Origin: Arthrobacter gandavensis
GTDB taxonomy: Bacteria > Actinomycetota > Actinomycetes > Actinomycetales > Micrococcaceae
Assembly: GCF_009192735.1 (NCBI RefSeq)
Contig: NZ_VTFU01000003.1
Span: 186,001 to 250,000, forward strand
DNA length: 64,000 nucleotides
Direction of reading: 5' to 3'
Both the position numbers and the translations under genes were made by a program. Of this stretch, positions 1 through 8,082 are shown one piece after another. Under the pieces are notes generated by a model. It was not told where the DNA came from. It saw only the letters and a list, made by a program, of their open reading frames with translations, and ran no database searches. Position 1 is the first letter of the stretch. The number at the start of each line of letters is the position of its first letter.

Positions 1-18
1 CCTCAACAATGGTTGAGG
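1..18 (-). promoter_or_regulatory. SoxR-type operator (18-bp dyad)
   Basis: CCTCAACAATGGTTGAGG is a perfect inverted repeat with 7-bp arms and a 4-bp centre. It has the length and the CCTCAA/TTGAGG ends of the classical SoxR box. On the minus strand a TTGACC hexamer (22 to 17) overlaps its edge and could be a -35 element. The -10, about 19 bp further left, would be outside the window. The site lies downstream of soxR, so it probably controls the next gene to the left. Confidence 0.6.
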
Positions 19-94
19 TCAAATTGGTGGACACCAAGCGGGAGAATCGGTCTCCCGGAGATGTTCGTCCGGTGCGGGCCGCCTGGTCAGCGCA

Positions 95-577
95 TCAGTA
101 ATCCAGGACCGGCGCTCCGGTTCCCCGGCCGGCCGATTCGTCGCCGGGATTCACAAACCGGCATTCGGCGAGCGAGAGGCAGCCGCAGCCGATGCAGCCG
201 CCAAGGCGGTCCCGCAGAGCCTCCAGGGAATGGATCCGGGCATCCAGTTCCTGCCGCCAGGCCAGTGACAGGCGCTGCCAGTCGCTGTGGTCGGGCACGG
301 CGTCCTTCGGCAGTTCCTCCAGGGCGCGGGCAATGGTGGCCAGCGGTATTCCGGCACGCTGGGCCGCCCGGATTACCGCCACCCGCCGAAGCACGGAGCG
401 GTCAAAGCGCCTCTGGTTCCCCGCCGTGCGGCGGCTGGCGATCAGGCCCTGCCGTTCATAGAAATGCAGCGCGGAAACCGCCACACCACTGCGCTCGGCA
501 ACCTGGCCCACCGTCAGTTCGGACCGGGCCCAGCCGCGTGCATCCGTTGATCCGTCGCTGTCCACCGTCTTGCCCAT
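95..577 (-). CDS. soxR: Redox-sensitive transcriptional activator SoxR (MerR family)
   Basis: This is a 160-residue MerR-family regulator. An N-terminal winged helix-turn-helix (about residues 14-80, from [11 protein letters not shown] through FYERQGL) is followed by a dimerisation helix. The SoxR-specific cysteine cluster [12 protein letters not shown] (C-x2-C-x-C-x5-C), which ligates the redox-active [2Fe-2S] centre, lies near the C-terminus. The ATG at 577 is chosen because GGAGGGG lies just upstream; the open frame runs further up without homology. In actinobacteria SoxR usually responds to redox-active metabolites and switches on a few oxidoreductase or efflux genes. A matching operator lies at 1-18. 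Confidence 0.93.
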   Translation of the reverse strand: MGKTVDSDGSTDARGWARSELTVGQVAERSGVAVSALHFYERQGLIASRRTAGNQRRFDRSVLRRVAVIRAAQRAGIPLATIARALEELPKDAVPDHSDWQRLSLAWRQELDARIHSLEALRDRLGGCIGCGCLSLAECRFVNPGDESAGRGTGAPVLDY

Positions 578-786
578 GTTCCCCTCCGTCCCTTCCATTA
601 TCTGCCGTCCCGCGGCACCGGCGTGGCGCGCCTCCGCCCCACGCGCCCTGCGGGCTTCCCGCGGGCTTCCCGCGGCAGCCAAGGGAAGGGCTGTGGCGGG
701 CCGGGCTCTGGCGGTTGCGCCGCCGGCGTGCCTACAGTGGCGCACCAAACAGTGTCCGGGCGCCGGTCCGGGCCGGAAAGGCCCCC
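578..786. other. Divergent intergenic region between soxR and the hydrolase gene
   Basis: This 209-bp region separates two divergent genes. It is GC-rich, with G/C runs around 630-700. No convincing SoxR dyad or -35/-10 pair was found, so soxR does not obviously autoregulate here. Confidence 0.4.
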
Positions 787-1782
787 GTGAGCGATGCACC
801 TCCCAGCGCCGGAACCCTGGTGTTCCTGCAGGGCACCGGCAATCCCGATCCGGTTCCTGCCCAGATCATCCGCGAACAGCTGTCGCTGGAGCCCGGCCTG
901 GCAGATTACACGGTCGTCAATGTCGCGTGGGCAGCCGGAGCCGCCCCCGATATCAGTGTGCTGCCGGCCCTGCCGCCGCGCTACCGGGATCAATCCGCCG
1001 CTGCGGAACTGACCGGGCCCGACGGCGGACGGGGGCTGGCGTTGGCCGGGATGGACATGGTTCGCATGGGGGCGTCTCCCTGGCCCCCGGCCTCCGGTGG
1101 AGCCTTCGGTGGTGCCTCCGGTGGAGCCTCCGGTGGAGCCTCCGGTGCGGGGACAGCCGCGGATGCGGCCGCTGCGGAGGAGAAGATGCTGGCCGGCAGC
1201 GTGCAGCGGCTGGTGCTGGGGCTGGTCACCGACGCCGCCGTGAACCGGCGCGTGCCGCTGATGGATGCGGCATCGGATTTTTCCCGCAGCATCATCTATT
1301 ACCTCCGCCGCGGAGCCGAGGCACGGTCCGTCATAGCCAATGCCCTGCGGATGTCCCCGCAGGACGCCCCGGTCATCCTGTTCGGCCACAGCCTCGGCGG
1401 GGTGGCCGCCGTGGACCTGGTGACCGGGCCGGAGTGGGACGCCGCCGAAGCGCGGGTCGATCTGCTGGTCACGGCCGGTTCCCAAAGCCCGTGGCTCTTC
1501 CTGCTCGGAGGTTTGGCCCATGTGGGCCCAGGACGGCCGGGGACCGTTCCGGTCCCGTGGCTGAACTTCTGGGATGAACGTGACCTGCTGTCCTTTTGCG
1601 CCGAGGAGGTCTTTTCCGGCAGGGGTGCCCTTATCCGTGATGTTCAGATCACCTCGAATGAACCGTTTCCCGCGTCGCACGGTTCCTACTTCACCGATTC
1701 CGCCCTGTACCAGGCCATACGCGAGCAGGTGGCGGCTACGGATCCGGTCCGGGGCCGCTCTGGTCCGGACGTCGGGGTTTAG
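787..1782 (+). CDS. Alpha/beta-hydrolase-fold protein of unknown substrate
   Basis: The 331-residue protein starts at a GTG preceded by GGAAAGG. The sequence opens with a beta-strand ([13 protein letters not shown]) typical of hydrolases. Around the middle it carries the nucleophile elbow [10 protein letters not shown] (GxSxG), and late in the protein HGSYFTD could supply the catalytic His. Between these is a glycine-rich insertion ([17 protein letters not shown]) encoded by an imperfect 12-bp repeat at about 1090-1150. There is no signal peptide. The family includes lipases and esterases, but nothing here identifies a substrate. Ku begins 15 bp downstream, so the two may be co-transcribed. 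The open frame extends upstream to position 13, but that part is antisense to soxR. Confidence 0.75.
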   Translation: MSDAPPSAGTLVFLQGTGNPDPVPAQIIREQLSLEPGLADYTVVNVAWAAGAAPDISVLPALPPRYRDQSAAAELTGPDGGRGLALAGMDMVRMGASPWPPASGGAFGGASGGASGGASGAGTAADAAAAEEKMLAGSVQRLVLGLVTDAAVNRRVPLMDAASDFSRSIIYYLRRGAEARSVIANALRMSPQDAPVILFGHSLGGVAAVDLVTGPEWDAAEARVDLLVTAGSQSPWLFLLGGLAHVGPGRPGTVPVPWLNFWDERDLLSFCAEEVFSGRGALIRDVQITSNEPFPASHGSYFTDSALYQAIREQVAATDPVRGRSGPDVGV

Positions 1783-1797
1783 TGTTCACTGGACTAC

Positions 1798-2715
1798 ATG
1801 AGAGCCATCTGGAAGGGCGCCATCGCCTTTGGACTGGTCAATGTGCCGGTCAAGGTCTATGCCGCCACGGAAGACCATGACGTCAGCCTGCACCAGGTCC
1901 ATGAAAAGGACGGCGGGCGCATCCGCTACCAGCGGCGCTGTGAAATATGCGGCGAAGTCGTGGAGTACAAGGACATTGCCAAGGCCTACGACGACGGCGA
2001 ACAGACCGTGGTGCTCACTGACGAGGACCTGGCGTCCCTGCCGGTGGAAAAGAGCCGGGAAATCGACGTCGTGGAATTCGTGCCCAGTGAGCAGGTTGAC
2101 CCCATCCTGTTCAACAAGACCTATTACCTGGAGCCGGATTCCAAGTCCACGAAATCCTATGTGCTGCTGCGCCGGACGCTGGAGGACACCGAACGCACGG
2201 CCATCGTGCAGTTTTCCCTGCGGCAAAAAAGCCGGCTCGGCGCCCTGCGGGTCCGGGGTGATGTCCTGACCCTGCAGACACTGCTGTGGGAGGACGAAGT
2301 ACGCGAAGCGTCCTTCCCTTCCCTGGACGAAAAGGTGCGGATCAGCGCCAAGGAGCTGGAAATGTCCTCCGCCCTCGTGGATTCCTTCAGTTCGGACTTC
2401 AACCCAGCGGAATTTACCGACGATTACCAGGAACAGCTGAAGACTCTGATCGAAGCGAAGCTGGAAAAGGGCGAGGCGCTGGACACCGAGGAAACCTTCG
2501 GCGCCGACTCCGAGGACGAGGGCGGCAAGGTGCTGGACCTGATGGAGGCGCTGCGCCGCAGCGTGGAAAAGAACCGCGGCAAAAAATCAGGCGGGACAAA
2601 ATCCGGCGGCGCCGGGTCGCGGTCGTCATCGCGCAGCAAGGCCGACGACGGGGAAAGCACCGACAAGAAACCCGCGGCACGGAAAACCGCCGCCAAAACC
2701 AAGAAGGGGGCCTAG
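1798..2715 (+). CDS. ku: Non-homologous end-joining protein Ku
   Basis: Bacterial Ku (305 residues) forms a homodimeric ring on double-strand break ends and recruits the ligase LigD. The protein starts with the family signature MRAIWKGAIAFGLVNVPVKVY. It contains the Ku beta-barrel core through about residue 230, including a CEICGE zinc-like pair, and LFNKTYYLEPD. It ends in a basic Lys/Ala/Ser-rich tail (about residues 255-305), typical of actinobacterial Ku and thought to bind DNA. ligD is not adjacent in this window. A small membrane-protein gene follows after 3 bp. Confidence 0.97.
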   Translation: MRAIWKGAIAFGLVNVPVKVYAATEDHDVSLHQVHEKDGGRIRYQRRCEICGEVVEYKDIAKAYDDGEQTVVLTDEDLASLPVEKSREIDVVEFVPSEQVDPILFNKTYYLEPDSKSTKSYVLLRRTLEDTERTAIVQFSLRQKSRLGALRVRGDVLTLQTLLWEDEVREASFPSLDEKVRISAKELEMSSALVDSFSSDFNPAEFTDDYQEQLKTLIEAKLEKGEALDTEETFGADSEDEGGKVLDLMEALRRSVEKNRGKKSGGTKSGGAGSRSSSRSKADDGESTDKKPAARKTAAKTKKGA

Positions 2716-2718
2716 GCC

Positions 2719-2979
2719 ATGGCCATCACGAACTTTTTCCGCGACCGCAACGGACGGATCCGGATCTTTGAAGCACCCAACCTTCCCATTCTCGCCTGGG
2801 CCGGATTCGGTGCGGCGTCGATGATGGCGCTGACGCCGAAAAACCGCCAGCTGATGGGCAACCTGAGCAAGGGGTCACTGATGTTCTGGGCGCTGCTGGA
2901 GACCACAACGGGGCACAGCCCGTTCCGCCGGACTCTGGGCGCAGCAACCCTCGCCCGGGAAGTCCTCCCCGGAAACTGA
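2719..2979 (+). CDS. Small conserved hypothetical protein, probably membrane-associated
   Basis: This 86-residue protein is encoded 3 bp after the Ku stop, so translation is probably coupled. The N-terminus is charged (FFRDRNGRIRIFEAPN). Two moderately hydrophobic stretches follow (LPILAWAGFGAASMMAL and GSLMFWALLETTTG). The pattern suggests a small membrane-bound protein. I do not recognise a characterised family. Co-expression with Ku is inferred only from spacing. Confidence 0.65.
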   Translation: MAITNFFRDRNGRIRIFEAPNLPILAWAGFGAASMMALTPKNRQLMGNLSKGSLMFWALLETTTGHSPFRRTLGAATLAREVLPGN

Positions 2980-3010
2980 CAAAGGCGATACAGCGCTGGT
3001 TCCAGTGCGG

Positions 3011-3250
3011 TTACTGTTTGTAGCCTTCAACTTCGCTGATCGGGCGGACCGTCGCCTCCTCCGGGTTTTCGCCGGCGTCCAGCCGGGCGCGGCGCTGGCG
3101 CAGAAGGTCCCAACACTGGTCCAACTGCTCCTCGACCCGCCGCAGCTGTTCCAACCGGTCCTCCGGATGGTCGCCGGCGGGCGAATCCCGCAGCGTCTGT
3201 TCCATTTCCACTAGTTCTGAAATCCGGTGCTGAATCTCGCTGGCATCCAT
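3011..3250 (-). CDS. DUF2630 family protein
   Basis: A 79-residue, highly charged and mostly helical protein. It matches the DUF2630 pattern: an N-terminal heptad-like helix (ISELVEMEQTLR), a central LEQLRRVEEQLDQCWDLLRQRRA and the conserved end AGENPEEATVRPISEVEGY. It is probably a small coiled-coil cytoplasmic protein. Its function is unknown. It is convergent with the Ku transcript and separated from it by about 30 bp. Confidence 0.85.
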   Translation of the reverse strand: MDASEIQHRISELVEMEQTLRDSPAGDHPEDRLEQLRRVEEQLDQCWDLLRQRRARLDAGENPEEATVRPISEVEGYKQ

Positions 3251-3312
3251 GCCCCTACGCTAGCCACCCGGCGCCTCCGTTACCAGCACCTGGATGCCAA
3301 CCGGATGCGGCG

Positions 3313-4029
3313 TCACCCGGGGAGCAGTTGGCGCAGGAACCTGGAAAAGCCTTCCGGCGCCCGGCCGTCGCGGCGCCCCGACGTCACCACCCGCAGGGTG
3401 TCGGTGGCGGTCCACGCGGTTCCGGCCGCCTTAAGCCGCACCGCAAGGTCAACGTCCTCGTGCGATGCCAGCGGGGCAAATCCGCCGGCCCGGCGGTATG
3501 CCGCGGCACTGAACCCCATGTTGGCCCCGTGAATGTGGGGGTGGTCTTCCCCCAACGGATGCAGCCGCTGCCACGCATACAACTCATCAGCCGTGAGATC
3601 CGCCGGATCGGGAACGGCGGTTCCCAGCACCAGGCCGTAGCCGGCGGCCGCCAGCTGGTGCTGCCGGATGAGCCAGCGTTCCGGCACCACTGTGTCGGCG
3701 TCGGTGTTGGCGATCCACAGGCCGGGACGCTGCGGCTGGGCGGCGATGCCGGCGGAGCGGGCTGCCCCCACCGTGCCGAAGGACCCTGACAGGATGCGCA
3801 GGGACAGTTCCGGCGCCCACAGCTCCTGGATCCGGGCGGCCGCAGCTGCGGAGCCGTCGGTGCAGGAATCGAGCACCACGGTCACGCTTACCCTTCCCGG
3901 ACGGGCACCGGCCGGATCGGCGGCATCCAATGCCCGGGCGGCAGCGTGGACCGAGGAGAGGGCGGCAGGCAGCAGCTGTTCCTCGTTGCGGGCCGGAAGA
4001 ACAACAGCCACATGTTCGGGAGCGGTCAA
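3313..4029 (-). CDS. Family 2 glycosyltransferase
   Basis: A 238-residue GT-A fold glycosyltransferase. VAVVLPARNEEQLLPAALSSV is the nucleotide-binding start, WIANTDADTVVP is the metal-binding DxD motif, and SHEDVDLAVRLKAAG is the ED catalytic/acceptor motif. No membrane segments are seen, so it is cytosolic or peripheral. The start is a TTG lying 4 bp after the stop of the upstream deacetylase/methyltransferase gene, so expression is translationally coupled. It is the last gene of a three-gene operon. The sugar donor and acceptor are unknown. The association with a PIG-L deacetylase suggests an N-acetylhexosamine-containing product (inference). Confidence 0.88.
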   Translation of the reverse strand: MTAPEHVAVVLPARNEEQLLPAALSSVHAAARALDAADPAGARPGRVSVTVVLDSCTDGSAAAAARIQELWAPELSLRILSGSFGTVGAARSAGIAAQPQRPGLWIANTDADTVVPERWLIRQHQLAAAGYGLVLGTAVPDPADLTADELYAWQRLHPLGEDHPHIHGANMGFSAAAYRRAGGFAPLASHEDVDLAVRLKAAGTAWTATDTLRVVTSGRRDGRAPEGFSRFLRQLLPG

Positions 4030-4033
4030 CCGG

Positions 4034-5386
4034 TCACCGCGGGTCCGTCCGCTGCTCCGCGCCGGCGGAGGAACGGCTCAGCACATCGATGCGGAAATCA
4101 GCCTCCCGGTGTTCGGCCAGGACCCGCAGGCCCTCCCGGGCCCGGAAAGCCTCGTGGACCTGGTCCCCGGTAAGCTCCCAGCCCTCGTTGGGGTGGCGCC
4201 AATGGCACAGCAGGATCACGCCATCGTCCGTCAGTGAAGATTCGGTGCGGGCGGCCAGTTCCTGAAGGTCGCCCACTTGGAGGAAGTAGCCAATTTCGGA
4301 AACCACCACCAAGTCGAACCTGCCCTCCGGCCAGTCCTGCGGCACAGCCCCCTGCGCCAGCGTTACATGCGGTGCCGCGCCCAGCCGCCGCCGGGCCAGG
4401 TCAAGCGCGCGTTCGCTGATGTCCGTCGCCGTCACTGCGTCAGCCCGGGCGGCCAGCTCCCGGGTCAGGACGCCAATGGAGCATCCGGGTTCAAACACCG
4501 AGCCGAAATGCGCCCGCGGCAGCATTGCCATGCTCAGGGCACGTTTGCGGTGTTCGTAGAAACTGGTCTCGAATTCCCAGGGGTCCGCCGAACGCAGATA
4601 GAGGTCTTCGAAGACTTCCCGCGGCGGGCGCGGCCGGGTCAGCACAAAGGACTCAAAGGTGCGTTCGAAGTGGGCCAGGACCTCCTGGCTGAGCAGGGCC
4701 TCATCCCCGGGGGCTGCTGACAGGGGCTGCACCTGGCTGACGTGCGTTGCCATGGCCCTGGTCTTCGCAGCGGCAGCGGCGCTTCCCAGCGGCAGCACCA
4801 CCAGATCGTCCGGGAGATCCGCCGGTGTCCCCCAGTGCCACAGCCAGATGGGGTATTCCAAAAGCGGAAGCCCGAGCGTCCTGGCCAGCGCCGAAGCGGC
4901 CAGCCCGGCCGTGTCGTGATCGGTGTGGCCGTCGGTCCGCCAGGGGGCGGCCAGAACGGTGTTTCCTGCCTCCGGCCCCACAATGGCAGCGATGGCGGCG
5001 TCGAGTTCGTTCCGGGACGCGGCAAGTCCGCCGTCGGGCAGGCCCAGGACGTGCACAGCGGCATCGGGGGCCAGCTGCGCCACGGCACTGATCAGCTCCA
5101 CCCTTCGGATACGGGCCAGTTCGCCACGGGTATGGGTGGGGGATTCCGGGTGCGATGCCTCCCCCACGGAGGCAACGACGACGTCGACGGAGACACCGAG
5201 GGCGGCCGCGGAGGCGATCAATCCGCCGGCACCGAGGGTTTCGTCGTCGGGATGGGCGGCCAGGACCACCAGACGTCCCGAGCCGTCCGGGAAGAGTTCT
5301 GCCAGGTCCAGCACGGTGCGGCCGGCCAGAGAATCGATCCATTCCGTTTCAGGCATGGATTCATCCAGGTGGCTGAAACTCACCAC
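4034..5386 (-). CDS. Fused PIG-L/LmbE deacetylase and NodS-like SAM methyltransferase
   Basis: The 450-residue protein has two domains. Residues about 30-240 are a PIG-L zinc deacetylase, with AHPDDE and the DGHTDHDT motif that provide the metal ligands. Residues about 255-440 are a class I SAM-dependent methyltransferase with the motif FEPGCSIGVLTREL and the downstream VVVSEIGYFL and LCHWRHP segments characteristic of NodS-type N-methyltransferases. The likely chemistry is removal of an N-acetyl group from an amino sugar followed by N-methylation of the freed amine; this is inferred from domain logic. The GTG start overlaps the acyl-CoA dehydrogenase stop by 7 bp. The glycosyltransferase follows immediately. 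Confidence 0.88.
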   Translation of the reverse strand: MVSFSHLDESMPETEWIDSLAGRTVLDLAELFPDGSGRLVVLAAHPDDETLGAGGLIASAAALGVSVDVVVASVGEASHPESPTHTRGELARIRRVELISAVAQLAPDAAVHVLGLPDGGLAASRNELDAAIAAIVGPEAGNTVLAAPWRTDGHTDHDTAGLAASALARTLGLPLLEYPIWLWHWGTPADLPDDLVVLPLGSAAAAAKTRAMATHVSQVQPLSAAPGDEALLSQEVLAHFERTFESFVLTRPRPPREVFEDLYLRSADPWEFETSFYEHRKRALSMAMLPRAHFGSVFEPGCSIGVLTRELAARADAVTATDISERALDLARRRLGAAPHVTLAQGAVPQDWPEGRFDLVVVSEIGYFLQVGDLQELAARTESSLTDDGVILLCHWRHPNEGWELTGDQVHEAFRAREGLRVLAEHREADFRIDVLSRSSAGAEQRTDPR

Positions 5387-6504
5387 GGAACATCTTCTCC
5401 CTGCAGCAGTGCCGAACCGAGAGCGGCATCATCACGCTCGGCATGGTGCTGGCGCAGGTAGATCCGCAAGTCCGCGGTAAGGCGGGCGTAATCCTCCTCC
5501 AAGGCCAGCGGGCCCGGGCCGAGTCCGTGGTCGGCCAGGGTCAGGACCTCTTCGGCGGCGTCGGCCACTATGCTGCGCACCCGCCGCGCGAGCAGGGCGC
5601 CTTGCCGGCCTCCGGCCCTGCCCGCATCCACCTCATGGGCTGCCCAGTCCAGTGCGGCCCGCGCGGCCTGAAGCCTGGTATCGGCCTTGCCCAGCAACAG
5701 GTGGGCGATCTGGTCCGGCTCCCGATCCCGGGCAGCGGCGAACATCCTGCGGGCAACACCCACGGCCCCTCCGTACCAGCACGCCGCGACGCCGATGCCG
5801 CCCCAGGCAAAACCCGGCCGCTGAAGGTACCAGTTGTCGGCTCCGACCGGCCGTGCGGCTGCCCGCTGGAAATCCACCGGCCCGCTGTCCACATCGGCCA
5901 GTCCGCGGCTGATCCAGGTTCCGGCCACCGGCGTCACTCCGGGTTGGCGAAGATCGACGGCAAAGGCCCGGCGGAGGCCCGGTCCGGTGTGCGCGGTGAC
6001 GACGGCGTGGTCGAGGCTCCCGGCAAGGGAGCACCACGGCTTGCGTCCGGACAATTCCCAGCCGCCGGCCGTCCGGGTGGCCGTCAGTGCGGTTCCCGGC
6101 CCCTCGGCTGCGAACACTCCCCAGGTTCCGGTTTCGGGGGTGTCTCCGGCCTGCTCCAGAATCGCCAAGGCGTCCAGGTGCGGCTCCACGGTGCGTGCCG
6201 CCGTCAGATCAGCGGCAGCCAGGACGGCGAGAATGGACCACAGCGCCTTGGTGCTTCCCCGTCCGGGAAAGGGCGCGGCAGCCGCAACGTTGTCTGCCAT
6301 GTCCAGTGCCGCCGCGGCCGAGCCCCGCACGGCCGCGGCCTGCCGGGAAAGCTCCGCCAGTTCCGGCGACTCCTGCGCTCCGAAGCCCGCATTTTGAATG
6401 ACCAGGGTGTCCACTGCGTCCTTAATCCAAGGATCGGTCAACAACCTGTCCAAGGCGCTTTTGTAGAGAACTTTGTCCCCAGTTTGCCAGCTTTTAGGAA
6501 CCAT
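5380..6504 (-). CDS. Acyl-CoA dehydrogenase family protein
   Basis: This 374-residue flavoprotein resembles the acyl-CoA dehydrogenase superfamily. It has an N-terminal helical domain, a middle beta-domain (GTWGVFAAEGPGTALTATRTAGGWELSGRKPWCSLAGSLDHAVV) and a C-terminal helical domain (LLLGKADTRLQAARAALDWAAHEVD). The catalytic Glu of the classical family was not identified. The start at 6504 is chosen for GGAGGAA directly before the ATG; the longer frame reaches into the preceding hairpin. It is the first gene of the operon with the deacetylase/methyltransferase and glycosyltransferase. An N-acyl or amino-sugar oxidation role is possible, but the substrate is unknown. Confidence 0.85.
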   Translation of the reverse strand: MVPKSWQTGDKVLYKSALDRLLTDPWIKDAVDTLVIQNAGFGAQESPELAELSRQAAAVRGSAAAALDMADNVAAAAPFPGRGSTKALWSILAVLAAADLTAARTVEPHLDALAILEQAGDTPETGTWGVFAAEGPGTALTATRTAGGWELSGRKPWCSLAGSLDHAVVTAHTGPGLRRAFAVDLRQPGVTPVAGTWISRGLADVDSGPVDFQRAAARPVGADNWYLQRPGFAWGGIGVAACWYGGAVGVARRMFAAARDREPDQIAHLLLGKADTRLQAARAALDWAAHEVDAGRAGGRQGALLARRVRSIVADAAEEVLTLADHGLGPGPLALEEDYARLTADLRIYLRQHHAERDDAALGSALLQGEDVPW

Positions 6505-6556
6505 TTCCTCCGCGGCGCCCCTGCCTGCCTGCCGGCCCTGCGGAGACGCAGTGACT

Positions 6557-6604
6557 GCGCGCACGGAAAAGGACCGGGAAACCCCCGGTCCTTTCCGTGG
6601 CGCT
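6557..6604 (-). terminator. Hairpin between DUF4383 gene and acyl-CoA dehydrogenase operon
   Basis: A long stem with one bulge pairs CACGGAAAAGGACCGGG with CCCGGTCCTTTCCGTG, extended by GCGC/GCGC. It lies just after the DUF4383 stop on the minus strand and before the next operon. A T-run follows on the plus side only, so termination on the minus strand rests on the stem. Confidence 0.6.
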
Positions 6605-6643
6605 GAGTTTTTGAGGTTTGCCTGTGAACGGCGGGTGCCGGTC

Positions 6644-7108
6644 CTAGGCCGGGGACGTCCGCTGTGCCCGTTCCGGGCGGCTGCCAAACAACAGCCCCAA
6701 GCCCACCATGACGACACCCAGAATCAGGTGCAGCCAGTTGTCCGCGTTATTGACCGGAACAAAATTCCCGGCCGAATGATGCGGAACGACCAATCCGTAG
6801 ATCCACAGCAGAAGGTAGACAATTCCGCCGCCGATGAGGAAGATCCGGGCGGTGTTGTGGGCCCTGGCCAGTATCAGCCCGAGAAAGCCGAACAGCAGGT
6901 GCACGATGTTATGCAGGATGGACACCTGGAAAACCCCGAGCAGGACGGCCTCCGAGGTGTTTCCGGCGAAATACAAAGTTTCATAGTTCTGGGTTATTCC
7001 CGGCACGAAACCCAAGACACCGATCACGATGAAGATCAGGCCAAAATACCAAGACGCCCGTTGGGCATTGGTGCGGCGGAGTGTTCTGCCGCCGGTGGGA
7101 TAAGACAT
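6644..7108 (-). CDS. DUF4383 domain membrane protein
   Basis: A 154-residue protein with four hydrophobic helices: ASWYFGLIFIVIGVLGFVPG, a stretch around VLLGVFQVSILHNIVHLLFGFLG, ARIFLIGGGIVYLLLWIYGLVVP and WLHLILGVVMVGLGLLFG. The HNIVHL and GFLG segments fit DUF4383, an uncharacterised actinobacterial integral membrane family often found near stress genes. The start at 7108 is chosen over an earlier ATG because AAAAGGAG lies 7 bp upstream. It is divergent from the SDR gene. Confidence 0.87.
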   Translation of the reverse strand: MSYPTGGRTLRRTNAQRASWYFGLIFIVIGVLGFVPGITQNYETLYFAGNTSEAVLLGVFQVSILHNIVHLLFGFLGLILARAHNTARIFLIGGGIVYLLLWIYGLVVPHHSAGNFVPVNNADNWLHLILGVVMVGLGLLFGSRPERAQRTSPA

Positions 7109-7282
7109 AGCGAACTCCTTTTGCTTTGCCGAACTCCTTGCCTTGCCGGTTGTGCCCCGGCCGCGGCTGATACTCAAGACGCCTGGGACATATTCCCCAA
7201 AACGAATGGTTCTTCAACTGTTGCACAATCCCCCGAAGATGGGAAGCATACTTAGCATCACCAATTTGAAGGGAATGAAGTC

Positions 7283-8080
7283 ATGGTTTTCGCCCCCAGC
7301 ACCGCGATCGTCACCGGCTCGGACTCCGGGATAGGACGCGCCACGGCAGTGGCTCTGGCAGCCGCCGGCATGGATGTCGGCATTACCTGGAACTCCGATG
7401 AGGAGGGTGCTAAGGAAACGGCCGAAGAGGTCCGCTCCCTCGGCCGGAAAGCCTTCACCGCACAGCTGGACACCACCGATCTGCCCGGCTGCGGCGCCGT
7501 CATAGATGATCTCGTCCGGCAGCTCGGTTCCCTGGACGTGTTCGTCAACAACGCCGGCACCGGTGACGGAAAGAAGTTCCTGGAGCTGGACTTCGAAACG
7601 TGGAAGCAGACCATGGACACCAACCTCAACGGTGCTTTCGTTTGCCTGCAGCACGCGGCCCGGACGATGGTCGACGCCGGTTCCGAAGGGCGGCTGATCG
7701 CCGTGACCAGCGTCCACGAAACGCAGCCCCGGGTGGGTTCGTCCGCCTATACGGCGTCCAAACACGGATTGGGCGGGCTGATGAAGGTGATGGCCCTCGA
7801 ACTCGGACAGCACGGAATTACGGTCAATGCGGTGGCGCCCGGTGAAATCGCCACCCCCATGACGGACCAGCACAACGAGGATCCGCATGGAGCAGACCGG
7901 CCGGGCATTCCCCTGGGCCGGCCCGGCGACGCCCGCGAGATTGCCGCCGTCGTGGCCTTCCTCGCCTCCCCGGCCTCCAGCTACGTTACCGGGGCATCCT
8001 GGCCCGTGGACGGCGGGATGCTGCAGATGGGGCCACAGGGCGGCTCGCACATCACGTCAACCGACTGGCTGGAGGCCTAG
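7283..8080 (+). CDS. Short-chain dehydrogenase/reductase (SDR) family oxidoreductase
   Basis: A 265-residue classical SDR. It has the Rossmann motif TAIVTGSDSGIGRATA (TGxxxGIG), the NNAGTG motif and the catalytic set Ser in AVTSVHE plus YTASK (YxxxK). The PG motif in VNAVAPGEIATPMT and the C-terminal GASWPVDGGML end the fold. It probably acts with NAD(P)H on a carbonyl or sugar substrate. AAGGGA lies 8 bp before the ATG. The FAD/Rieske oxidoreductase gene begins 2 bp after its stop, so the two form one operon. Confidence 0.93.
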   Translation: MVFAPSTAIVTGSDSGIGRATAVALAAAGMDVGITWNSDEEGAKETAEEVRSLGRKAFTAQLDTTDLPGCGAVIDDLVRQLGSLDVFVNNAGTGDGKKFLELDFETWKQTMDTNLNGAFVCLQHAARTMVDAGSEGRLIAVTSVHETQPRVGSSAYTASKHGLGGLMKVMALELGQHGITVNAVAPGEIATPMTDQHNEDPHGADRPGIPLGRPGDAREIAAVVAFLASPASSYVTGASWPVDGGMLQMGPQGGSHITSTDWLEA

Positions 8081-8082
8081 CC

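Noticed and set aside
13-786. N-terminal extension of the hydrolase frame
   Set aside because: It is antisense to soxR, Arg/Pro-rich and without homology; a GTG with a ribosome site at 787 starts the real gene.
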